From: Luzula sylvatica
Lineage: Eukaryota > Streptophyta > Magnoliopsida > Poales > Juncaceae
DNA: 64,000 bases
NCBI GenBank assembly: GCA_946800325.1
Contig: OX326960.1
Coordinates: 12,796,393-12,860,392 of the forward strand
Reading direction: 5' to 3'
Part shown: positions 1 through 10,217 of the stretch, in pieces
Position numbering within the stretch: position 1 is the stretch's first letter
How the letters are laid out: each line of letters starts with the position of its first letter
Program-made: the position numbers and the translations under genes
Notes under the pieces: model-generated
Told to the model about the DNA's origin: nothing
Databases searched by the model: none
Seen by the model: only the letters and a program-made list of their open reading frames with translations

Positions 1-623
1 AGTTAGTTAGTTAGTTAGTAAGTTAGTTTTTTAGTTAGTTAGTTAGTGAGTTAATTAGTTAGTTAGTTAGTTAGTCAGTTAGTTAGTCAGTCAGTTAGTT
101 ACGTCATCAGTTAGTTATTTAGTTAGTTAGTTAGTCAGCTAGTAGTCAGCAGGATAGTTATTTATTTAGTTAGTTAGTTAGTTGGCGGGTATGTAGGAAG
201 GCAGTTAGTTAGTTAGTTAATAGGTATTTAAGAAAATATTGAGTTAGTAAATTAGTTAGTTATTATGTTAGTGATCTAGTAATTAGTTAGTTAGTCATTT
301 TGTCAGCTAGCTAGTAGTTAGTTAGTTAGTTAGTTTTTTAGTAAGTAAGTTAGTTAATTATCTAGTAGTTAGTTAGTTATTTAGTTAGTTAACTAGTTAG
401 TTATTTAGTTACTAGTAGTTAGTTAGTTAGCTAGTTAGTTATTTAGTTAGTTAGATAGTTAGTTAGTTAGTTTGTGGGAAGGTAGTTAGTTAGTAAGTTA
501 GTTGGTATGTAGGAAAGTACTTAGTTAGTTAGTTAGTTAGTAAGTTAATAGGTATCTAGGAAGAAAGTTATTCTGATATTTAGTTAGTTCGTTAATTAGT
601 TAATTTGTCAGTTAGTTAGTTAT

Positions 624-672
<49 letters not shown>

Positions 673-1524
673 GAGTTAGTTAGTTAGAAAGGTAGTTAGT
701 TAGCTAGTTAATTAGTTAGTTAACTAGTTAGTTATTTAGTTAGTTAGTTTGTTAGTTATCTAGTTGTTAGTGAGTTAGCTAGTTAGTTATTCAGGCAGTT
801 AGAAAATTAGTTATTAGTCAGTTAGTGGGAAGGTAGTTAGTTAGTTAGTTAGTGGGTATGTAGGAAGGTAGTTAGTTTGTTAGTTTGTTAGTTAGTTAAT
901 TAGTTAGTTAATAGTTATGTTTGAAGATAGTTATTTAGTTAGTTAGTTAGTTTGTTATTTAGTTAATTAGTTAGTTAGTTAGTTATTTAGTTATTTAGTT
1001 ATTTAGTTAGATAGTTTGTTAGTTAGTTAGTTAGTTAGAAAGATAGTAAGTTAGTTATTTAATAGGTATGTATGAAAGTTGTTAGTTAGTAAGTTAGATA
1101 GTTAACTAGTTAGTCAGTTAGCTAGTAGTTAGTTAGTTAGTTAGTTAGTTAATTAGTTAGTTAGTTATTTAGTAAGTTTGTGAGCTAGTTAACTAGTAGT
1201 TAGTTAGTTAATTAGTTAATTAATTAGTTAGTTAATTAGTTAGTCAGTAAGTCAGTTAGTTAGTGCGTATGTACGAAGGTAGCTAGTTAGTTAGTTAATT
1301 TGTTAGTTAGTTAGTTAGTTAGTTAGTCAGTTAGTTAGTTAATTAGTTAGTTATGTATTTAGTTAGTTAGTTAGTTAAATAGCTAGCTGTTATTTAGTTA
1401 GTTATTTATTTATTTATTTTGTTACTTAGTTAGTGGGTATGTAGGAAGGTAGTTAGTAAGTTAGTAAGTTAGTTAGTTAGTTAATTAGCAAATATGTAAG
1501 TGGGAAGATAGTTAGTTAGTTAAT

Positions 1525-2095
1525 TAGTTTGTTTTTTAGTTAGTTATCTAGTAGTTAATTAGTTAGTTATTTAGTTAGTTATCTAGTAGTTAGCTAGTTT
1601 GTTAGTTAGTACGTTAGTTATTTATTCAGTTAGCTAGTAGTTAGTTAGTTAGTTAGTTAGATAGTAAGTTAGTTAGTTAGTTATTCAATTAGTTAGTTTG
1701 TTAGTTAGTTAGTCAATATTTATGTAAGAAGGTAGTCAGTTAGTTAGTTAGTTAGTTAATTAGCAAGTAGTTAGTTAGTTACTTAGTTAGTTAGTATATA
1801 AGAAGGTCGTTAGTTAGTTAGTTAGTTAGATAGTTAGTTAATTAGTTTGTTAGTTAGTTAAAGAGTTAGTTATTAAGTTTGTTACTTAGTTAGTTAGCTA
1901 GTAGTTAGTTAGTTAGTGAGTTAGTTAGTGAATCAATATATATGTATCAAGGTAGTTAGTTAGTTAGTTAGATAGTTAGTTAATTTGTTAGTCAGTTAAT
2001 TAGTTAATTATCTAGTAGTTAGTTTGTTAGTTAGGTCATCAGTTAATTAGTTAGTTAAATACCTAGTAGTTATTTAGTAGTTAGTTAGTTAGTTA
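1525..2095 (+). repeat. 605-bp tandem duplication, left copy
   Basis: This stretch reappears 605 bp downstream. Anchors agree exactly: the TTTTTT at 1,532 matches 2,137, the TTTATTCAG at 1,621 matches 2,226, and the TAGTGAATCA at 1,926 matches 2,531. Within 1,620-1,980 the two copies are almost base-for-base identical, including rare phrases such as CAATATTTATGTAAGAAGG. Identity decays near both ends. This is much closer than the identity between ordinary 1.4-kb units, so it looks like a recent local duplication inside one unit. Confidence 0.9.
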
Positions 2096-2129
2096 GTTAG
2101 TTATTTAGTTAGTTAGTTAGTTAGTTAAT

Positions 2130-2700
2130 TAGTTAGTTTTTTAGTTTGTTATCTAGTAGTTAATTAGTTAGTTATTTAGTTAGTTATCTAGTAGTTGGCT
2201 AGTTAGTTAGTTAGTAAGTTAGTTATTTATTCAGTTAGCTAGTAGTTAGTTAGTTAGTTAGTTAGATAGTAAGTTAGTTAGTTAGTTATTCAATTAGTTA
2301 GTTTGTTAGTTAGTTAGTCAATATTTATGTAAGAAGGTAGTCAGTTAGTTAGTTAGTTAGTTAATTAGCAAGTAGTTAGTTAGTTACTTAGTTAGTTAGT
2401 ATATAAGAAGGTTGTTAGTTAGTTAGTTAGTTAGATAGTTAGTTAATTAGTTTGTTAGTTAGTTAAAGAGTTAGTTATTAAGTTTGTTACTTAGTTAGTT
2501 AGCCAGTAGTTAGTTAGTTAGTGAGTTAGTTAGTGAATCAATATATATGTATCAAGGTAGTTAGTTAGTTAGTTGGATAGTTAGTTAATTAGTTAGTCAG
2601 TTAATTAGTTAATTATCTAGTAGTTAGTTTGTTAGTTAGGTCATCAGTTAATTAGTTAGTTAATTAGTTAGTTAAATACCTAGTAGTTATTTAGTGAGTT
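2130..2700 (+). repeat. 605-bp tandem duplication, right copy
   Basis: This is the right-hand partner of 1,525-2,095 at a constant offset of 605 bp. Small differences appear, for example GGTTG in place of GGTCG near 2,410, GCCAG in place of GCTAG near 2,502, and one extra TTAATTAG block after the TCATCAG landmark at 2,641. The constant offset over about 450 bp shows that few indels have accumulated since the duplication. Confidence 0.9.
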
Positions 2701-2990
2701 ATTTATTTATTTAGTTAGTTACTTTGTCAGTTGGTCTGTATGAAGGTAGTTAGTAAGTAATTTAGTTAGTTAGTTAGTTAGTTAGTTAATATGTATGTAG
2801 GAAGATAGTTAGGTTGTTTATTAGTTGGTTATTTAGTTAGTTATCTAGTAGTTAGTTAGTTAGTTAATTATTTATTTATTCAGTTAGCTAATAGTTAGTT
2901 AGTTAGTTAGTTAGTTAGTAAGTTAGTTAGTTAGTTAGTTAGTTAATTAGTTAATTAGTTAGTTAGTTAGTCAATATTTATGTAAGAAGG

Positions 2991-3022
<32 letters not shown>

Positions 3023-3503
3023 CAGTTATTAATTAGCTAGTAGTTAGTTAGTTAGTTAGTTAGTATGTAAGAAGGATGTTAGTTAGTTAGTTAGTTAGAT
3101 AGTTAGTTGATTTGTTAGTTAGTTAATCAGTTAGTTATTTAGTTAGTTACTTAGTTAGTTGGTTAGTAGTTAGTTAGTCAGTGAGTTAGTAAGTTAATCA
3201 ATATGTATGTATCAAGGTAGTTAGTTAGTTAGTTAGTTAGATAGTTTGTTAATTAACTAGTTAGTTAATTAGTTCGTTAGTTAGTTAGTCAGTTAGTTAG
3301 TTAGTTATCTAGTAGTTAGTTAGTTAGTTAGGTCATCAGTTAGTTATTTATTTAGCTAGTAGTTGGCGGGTATTTATGAAGGTAGTTTGTTAGTTAGTTA
3401 TTTAGATAATAGGTATTTAAAAAGATAGTTTGTTAGTAAATTAGTTAGTTATTATTTTAATTATCTAGTAATTAGTTAGTTAGTTATTTTGTCAGCTAGC
3501 TAG

Positions 3504-3549
<46 letters not shown>

Positions 3550-5032
3550 TCTAGTAGTTAGTTAGTTAGTTATTTAGTTAGTTAACTAGTTAGTTATTTA
3601 GTTACTAGTAGTTAGTTAGTTAGTTAGCTAGTTAGTTATTTAGTTAATTAGATAGTTAGTTAGTTAGTTAGTGGGAAGGTAGTGAGTTAGTAAGTTAGTA
3701 GGTATGTAGGAAAGTAGGTAGTTAGTTAGTTAGTTAATTGGTATCTCGGAAGATAGTTATTCGGTTAGTTTGTTAGTTTGTTAATTAGTTAATTTGTCAG
3801 TTAGTTATATATTTAGTTAGTTAGTTAGTGAGTAAGTTAGAAAGGTAGTTAGTTAGTTAGTTAATAGGTATGTATGAAGGTAGTTAGTTAGAAAGTTAGT
3901 TAGTTAGTTAGTTAGTTAGCTAGTAGTTTATTAGTTAGTTAGTTAATTAGTTAGTTATTTAGATAGTTTGTTAGTTAGTTAACTAGTAGTTAGTTAGTTA
4001 ACTAGTTAATTAATTAGTTAGTTAGTAAGTTAGTCAGTTAATGGGTATGTACGAAGGTAGCTAGTTAGTGAGTTAATTTGTTAGTTAGTTAGTTAATTAG
4101 TTAGTTAGTTAGTTAGTTAATTAGTTAGTTAGTTATTTATTTTGTTAGTTAGTTAGTTAAATAGCTAGTAGTTATTTAGTTAGTTACTAAGTTAGTGGGT
4201 ATGTAGGAAGGCAGTTAGTAAGTTAGATAGTTAGTTAGTTAGTTAATATGTATGTAGGAAGATAGTTATTTAGTTAATTAGTTAGTTATTTAGTTAGTTA
4301 TCTAGTAGTTAGTCAGTCAGTTAGTTATTTAGTTAGTTAGTTAGTTAGTTATCTAGTACTTAGTCAGTCAGTTAGTTTTTCAGTTAGTTAGTTAGTTAGT
4401 TATCTAGTAGTCAGTTAGTTAGTTTGTTAGTTAGTTAGTTAATTAGTATGCAAGAAGGTTGTTAGTTAGTTAGTGAGTTAGATAGTTAGTTAATTAGTTA
4501 GTTAGTTAGTTAATCAGTTTGTTATTTAGTTAGTTACTTAGTTAGTTAGCTAGTAGTTAGTTAGTTAGTGGGCTAGTTAGTTAATCAATATATATGTATC
4601 AAGGTAGTTCGTTAGTTAGTTAGATAGTTAGTTAATTAGTTAGTAGTTAGTTAATTAGTTAGTTAGTTAGACAGTTAGTTAGTTAGTTAGTTATCTAGTA
4701 GTTAGTTAGTTAGTTAGGTCATCAATTAGTTATTTAGTTAGTTAGTTAGTTAGTTAGTTGGTTAACTAGTAGTTAGCAGGTTAGTCATTTATTTAGTTAG
4801 TTAGTTTGTTAGTTGGCGGGTATGTATGAAGGTAGTTAGTTAGTTAGTTAGTTAGTTAATCGGTATTTAAAAAGATAGTTTGTTAGTAAATTAGTTAGTT
4901 ATTATGTTAGTTATCTAGTAATTAGTTAGTTAGTTATTTTGTCAGCTAGCTAGTAGTTAGTTAGTTAGTTAGTTATCTAGTAGTTAGTTAGTTAGTTATT
5001 TAGTTCGTTAACTAATTAGTTATTTAGTTAGT

Positions 5033-5047
5033 TAGTTTGTTAGTTAT
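5033..5047. repeat. Target-site duplication, left copy
   Basis: The 15-bp sequence TAGTTTGTTAGTTAT directly precedes the T-rich end of the SINE and is repeated exactly at 5,275-5,289 on its other side. In a TTAG array a 15-bp match alone would be weak. However, the uninterrupted phrase occurs in paralogous units (10,946-10,960 and 11,745-11,759), where it runs straight on into CTAGTAGTTAG. That is exactly what follows the right copy here. Confidence 0.85.
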
Positions 5048-5069
5048 TTTTTTTTTTTTTTTGAGTAAA

Positions 5070-5100
5070 TTTGGAGAGGGCTCAAAGTCCCCCTTCCAAA
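5070..5100 (-). other. Conserved-looking 3' tail hairpin of the SINE
   Basis: Bases 5,070-5,080 and 5,091-5,100 are inverted copies that can form a 10-bp stem with one bulge around a 10-base loop. On the minus strand the hairpin is followed by ATTTACTC and the A-tail. Structured tails at this place are known in SINEs that borrow the 3' end of a partner LINE. A shorter hairpin with the same following word is present in the insert at 48,041-48,103. Confidence 0.6.
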
Positions 5101-5206
5101 CACAATCTCCTTTTTTTATTTTTTATTTATTTTTTATTACAAACCCATAGGCCACACACTCTATTCACTCATTTAACATTTAATTTATAATCCAGTGTCC
5201 CCGTCG

Positions 5207-5217
5207 GGAATCGAACC
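5207..5217 (-). promoter_or_regulatory. Pol III B box of the SINE
   Basis: On the minus strand this reads GGTTCGATTCC, a perfect match to the B-box consensus GGTTCGANTCC. It lies 33 bases downstream of the A box. Together the two boxes suggest the element still has an intact internal promoter. Confidence 0.93.
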
Positions 5218-5250
5218 CCACACCTCTCGCTCCCTAGCCAAGAGGTGTGA

Positions 5251-5262
5251 CCAACTAGGCTA
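5251..5262 (-). promoter_or_regulatory. Pol III A box of the SINE
   Basis: On the minus strand this reads TAGCCTAGTTGG, matching the A-box consensus TRGCNNAGYNGG at every defined position. It sits 12-23 bases inside the 5' end of the element, as in tRNA genes. Confidence 0.88.
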
Positions 5263-5274
5263 ACTCTAGTTGGC

Positions 5275-5289
5275 TAGTTTGTTAGTTAT
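5275..5289. repeat. Target-site duplication, right copy
   Basis: This is an exact copy of TAGTTTGTTAGTTAT (5,033-5,047), adjoining the tRNA-like 5' end of the SINE. After it the array resumes with the phrase CTAGTAGTTAGTTAG, which normally follows this word in the other higher-order units. Confidence 0.85.
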
Positions 5290-6062
5290 CTAGTAGTTAG
5301 TTAGTCAGCTAGTTAGTTATTTAGTGAGTTAGATAGTTAGTTAGTTAGTTAGTGGGAGGGTAGTTAGTTAGTTAGTTAGTGGGTATGTGGGAAGGTAGTT
5401 AGTTTGTTTGTTAGTTAGTTTGTTAGTTAATTAGATAATTAATAGGCATGTTGGAAGATAATTATTTAGTTAGTTAGTCAGTTAGTTAGAAATTAGGTAG
5501 TTAGTTAGTTAGTTAATAGGTATGTATGAAGGTAGTTAGTTAGTAAGTTAGATAGTTAACTAGTTAGTTAGTTAGCTAGTAGTTTGTTAGTTAGTTCATT
5601 AGTTAATTAATTAGTTATTTAGTTAGTTAGTTAGTTAGTTAACTAGTAGTTAGTTAGTTAATTAGTTAATTAATTAGTAAGTTAATTAGTTAGTTAGTAA
5701 GTTAGTTAGTTATTGGGTATGTACAGTTAGTTAGCTAATTAGTTAGTTAGTTAGTTAATTGGTTAGTTATTTTGTTAGTTAGTTCGTTAGTTAAATAGCT
5801 AGTAGTTATTTTGTTAGTTATTAATTTAATTAGTAAGTGACTTTGTTAGTGGGTATGTAGGAAGGTAGTTAGTAAGTTAGTTAGTTAGTTAGTTAGTTAA
5901 TATGTACGTAGGAAGATAGTTAGTTAGTAATTAGTTAGTTATTTAGTTAGTTATCTAGTAGTTAGTTTGTTAGTTTGTTAGTTAGTTAGTTATTTATTCA
6001 ATTAGCTAGTAGTTTGTTAGTTCGTTAGTTAATTAGTAAGTTAGTTAGTTAGTTAGTTAGTA

Positions 6063-6103
<41 letters not shown>

Positions 6104-6710
6104 ATTAGTTAGTTAGTTAGTCAATATGTATGTAAGAAGGTAGTTAGTTATTTTGTTAGTTAGTTAGTCAATTGACCAGTAGTTAGTTAGTTAGTTAGTT
6201 AGTTAGTATGTAAGAAGGTTGTTAGTTAGTTAGTTAGTTAAATAGTTAGTTAATTAGTTAGTTAATTAGTTAGTTAGTTAATCCGTTAGATGTTTAGTTA
6301 GTTACTTAGTTAGTTGGCTAGTAGTTAGTAAGTTAGTGAGTTAGTTAGTTAATCAATACGTATGTATCAAGGTAGTTAGTTAGTTAGTTAGATAGTTAGT
6401 TAATTAGTTAGTTAGTTCATTAGTTAGTTAGTTATCTAGTAGTTAGTTTGTTAGTTAGTTAGGTCATCAGTTAGTTATTTACTTAGTTAGTTAGTTAGTT
6501 AGTTAGTTATCTAGTAGTTAGCTGGTTAGTTATTTATTTGGTAAGTTAGTTAGTTAGTTGGTGGGTATGTAGGAAGGTAGGTAGGTAGGTAGTTAGTTAG
6601 TAAATTAGTTAGTTATTATGTTAGTTATCTAGTAATTAGTTAGTTAGTTATTTTGTCATTTAGCTAGTAGTTAGTTAGTTATTAAGTTAGTTAGTTAGTT
6701 AGTTATCTAG

Positions 6711-6744
<34 letters not shown>

Positions 6745-7264
6745 TCTAGTAGTTAGTTAGTTATTTAGTTAGTTAGTTTGTTACTTACTAGTAGTTAGTT
6801 AGTTAGCTAGTTAGTTATTTTGTTAGTAAGATAGTTAGTTAGTTAGTTAGTTAGTGGGTATGTACTTTGTTAGTTAGTTAGTGGGTATGTAGGAAAGTAG
6901 TTAGTTAGTTTTAGTTAGTTAGTTAATAGGTATGTAGGTAGATAGTTATTCGGTTATTTAGTTAGTTTGTTAATTAGTTAATTTATTAGTTAGTTAGTTA
7001 TTTAGTTATTTAGTTAGTTATTTAGTTAGTTTGTTCATCTGAAAGGTAGTTAGTTAATAGGTATGTATGAAGGTAGTTAGTAAGTTACTTAGTTAGTTTG
7101 CTAGTAGTTAGTTAGTTAGTTAGTTAGTTAATATTTAGTTAGTTAACAAGTAGTTAGTTAGTTATTTAGTTTTTTAATTAGTTCGTTCATTAGTTAGTTA
7201 GTAAGTTAGTTAGTTAGTGGGTATGTACGAAGGTACCCAGTTAGTTTGTTAATTGGTTAGTTAA

Positions 7265-7303
<39 letters not shown>

Positions 7304-7304
7304 A

Positions 7305-7353
<49 letters not shown>

Positions 7354-7354
7354 G

Positions 7355-7391
<37 letters not shown>

Positions 7392-7503
7392 TTCAGTTAG
7401 CTAGTAGTTAGTTAGTTTGTTAGTAAGGTAGTTAGTTAGTTAGTTAGTTGGTTAGTTAGTTAATTAGTTAGTTAGTTAGTTAGTCAATATATATGTAAGA
7501 AGG

Positions 7504-7541
<38 letters not shown>

Positions 7542-8249
7542 ATTAGCTAGTAGTTAGTTTGTTAGTAAGTTAGTTAGTATGTAAGAAGGTTGTTAGTTAG
7601 TTAGTTAGTTAGATTGTTAGTTAATTAGTTAGTTAGTTAGTTAATCAGTCAGTTATTTAGTTAGTCACTTAGACAGTTAGCTAGTTGTTAGTTAGTTAGT
7701 GAGTTAGTTAGTTAATCAATATGTTTGTATCAAGGTAGTTAGTTAGTTAGTTAGATAGTTAGTTAATTAGTTAGTTAGTTAATTAGTTAGCTAGTCAGTC
7801 AGTCAGGTAGTTAGTTAGATATCTAGTAGTTAGTTAGGTCATGAGTTAGTTATTTAGTTAGTTTGTTAGTTAGTTAGTTAGTTAGTTAGCTAGTAGTTAG
7901 CAGGTTAGTTATTTATTAATTTAGATAGTTAGTTAGTTGGAGGGTATGTAGGAAGGTAGTTAGTTAGTTAGTTAGTTAGTTAGTTAATAGGTATTTAAGA
8001 AGATAATTAATTAGTAAATTAGTTAGTTATTATGTTAGTTATCTAGTAATTAGTTTGTTAGTTATTTTGTCAGCTAACTAGTAGTTAGTTAGTTAGTTAG
8101 TTAGTTAGTTATCTAGTAGTTAGTAAGTTAGTTATTCGGTTAGTTAACTAATTAGTTATTTAGTTATTTAGTTAGTTAGTTATGTAGTAGTTAGTTAGTT
8201 AGTTAGTAGTTTGCTAGCTAGTTTGTTAGTTAATTAGTTAGTTAGTTAT

Positions 8250-8280
<31 letters not shown>

Positions 8281-8552
8281 ACTAATAGTTAGATATTAAA
8301 TTAGTTAATTAATTTGTTAGTTAATTAGTTAGTTAGGTTGTTAGTTAGTTAATGGGTATGTACGAAGGTAGCTAGTTAGTTAATTTGTTAGTTAATTAGT
8401 AAATTAGTTAGTTAGTTAGTTCGTTAGTTAGTTAATTAGTTATTTATTTATTTAGTTAGTTAGTGAGGTAAATAGCTAGTAGTTATTTAGTTAGTTATTT
8501 ATTATTTTAGTTAGTTACTTAGTTAGTGGGTATGTAGGAAGGCAGTTAGTAG

Positions 8553-8588
<36 letters not shown>

Positions 8589-10185
8589 ATATGTATGTAG
8601 GAAGATAGTTAGTTAGTTAATTAGTTAATTATTTAGTTAGTTATCTAGTAGTTAGTCAGTTAGTAAGTTAGTTAGTTAGTTATTCAGTTAGCTAGTAGTT
8701 AGTTAGTTAGTAGTTAGTTAGTAAGTAAGTAAGTTAGTTAGTTAGTTAGTTAGTTAATTAGTTAGTTAGTTAGTTAGTCAATATGTATGTAAGAAAGTAG
8801 TTAGTTAGTTAGTTAGTTAGTTAATTAGCTTGTTGTTAGTTAGTTAGTTAGTATGTAAGAAGGTTGTTAGTTAGTTAGTATGTAAGAAGGTTGTTAGATA
8901 GTTAGTTAATTAGATAGTTAGTTAATTAGTTAGTTAGTTAGTTAATCAGTTAGTTATTTAGTTAGTTACTAAGTTTGTTAGCTAGTAGTTAGTTAGTTAG
9001 TGAGTTAGTTAGTTAAACAATATGTATGTATCAAGGTAGTTAGTTAGTTAGTTAGATAGATAGTTAATGAGTTAGTTAGTAAATTAGTTAGTTAGTTAGT
9101 AAGTTAGTTAGTTAGTTAGTTAGTTAATTAGTTAGTTAGGTCATCAGTTAATTATATAGTTAGTTAGTTAGTTAGTTAGCTTGCTAGTATTTAGCAGGTT
9201 AGATATTAATTTAGTTAGTTAGTTAGTTAGTTGGAGGGCGTGTAGGAAGGTAGTTAGTTAGTTAGTTAGTTAGTTAATAGGTATTTAAGAAGATAGATAG
9301 TAAATTAGTCAGTTATTATGTAAGTTATCTAGTAATTAGTTAGTTAGTTATTTTGTCAGCTAGCTAGTAGTTAGTTAGTTTGTTTGTTATTTAGTTAGTT
9401 AGTTAGTAAGTTATCTAGTAGTTAGTTAGTTAGTTATTTAGTTAGTTAACTAGTTAGTTATTTAGTTACTAGTAGTTAGTTAGTCAGCTAGTTAGTTATT
9501 TAGTTAGTTAGTTAGTTAGTAAGTTAGTTAGTTAGTTAGTTAGTGGGTATGTAGGAAAGTGGCTAGTATGTTAGTTAGTTAGTTAGTTAATAGGTATGTA
9601 GGAGGATATTTATTCGGTTATTTAGTTAGCTTGTTAATTAGTTAATTTATTAGGTAGTTGGTTATTTAGTTATTTAGTTAGTTAGTTAGTTAGTTAGGCA
9701 GTTAGTTAATAGGTATGTATGAAGGAAGTTAGTTAGTAAGTTAGTTAGTTAGCTAGCTAGTAGTTTGTTAGTTAGTTAGTTAGTCAATTAGTTAGTTATT
9801 TAGTTAGTTAATTAGTCAGTTAACTAGTAGTTGGTTACTTAATTAGTTAATTAATTCGTTAGTTAATTAGTTAGTTAATTGTTGGGTATGTACGAAGGTA
9901 GCTAGTTAGTTAGTTAATTAGTTAATTAGTTAGTTAGTTAATTAGTTAGTTATTTAGTTAGTTAGTTAGGTAAATAGCTAGTATTTATTTAGTTATTTAT
10001 TTATTTAGTTAGTTACTTAGTTAGTGGGTAGGTAGGAAGGTAGTTAGTAAGTTAGTCAGTTAGTTAGTTAGTTAGTTAATTTGAATGTAGGAAGATAGTT
10101 AGTTAGTTAATTAGTTAGTTAGTTATTTAGTTAGTTATCTTGTAGTTAGTCAGTTAGTTAGTTAGTTATTTATTCAGTCAGCTAG

Positions 10186-10217
<32 letters not shown>

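Larger units (their letters stand above)
1..5047 (+). repeat. Forward array block I with higher-order units
   Basis: This is TTAG-phase repeat carrying ordered landmark phrases that recur in the same sequence along the array: GTGGGTATGTAGGAAGG, AATATGTATGTAGGAAGATAG, TCAATATGTATGTAAGAAGG, TATGTAAGAAGGTTG, AATCAATATGTATGTATCAAGG, AGGTCATCAG, ATAGGTATTTAAGAAG and ATTTTGTCAGC. The TCATCAG landmark falls at 2,641, 3,333 and 4,729, and the TTTTGTCAGC landmark at about 3,491 and 4,941. This indicates a higher-order period near 1.4 kb, with shortened units. No gene, RNA gene or non-repeat insert is visible here. Confidence 0.9.
5048..5274 (-). mobile_element. tRNA-derived SINE, apparently full length
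   Basis: This non-autonomous retroposon reads on the minus strand. From its 5' end (base 5,274) it has a tRNA-related head with A box TAGCCTAGTTGG (5,262-5,251) and B box GGTTCGATTCC (5,217-5,207) separated by 33 bases, within the usual Pol III spacing. The head is followed by a body of about 100 bp, an A-rich stretch, a 3' hairpin (5,100-5,070), the word TTTACTC and a 15-A tail (5,062-5,048). In place of a normal anticodon arm there is a 9-bp stem (5,249-5,241 with 5,227-5,219) enclosing 13 bases, so this is not a functional tRNA. No TTTT occurs within the element on the minus strand, as expected for a Pol III-transcribed SINE. It is flanked by a perfect 15-bp target-site duplication. Mobilisation would need a partner LINE, which is not present here. 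The family could not be named from sequence alone. Confidence 0.92.

Noticed and set aside
5205..5274. Functional tRNA gene
   Set aside because: A and B boxes are intact, but the anticodon arm is replaced by a 9-bp stem with a 13-base loop, the T stem has only about three pairs, no acceptor pairing is evident, and the region continues into a SINE body with an A-tail and target-site duplication.
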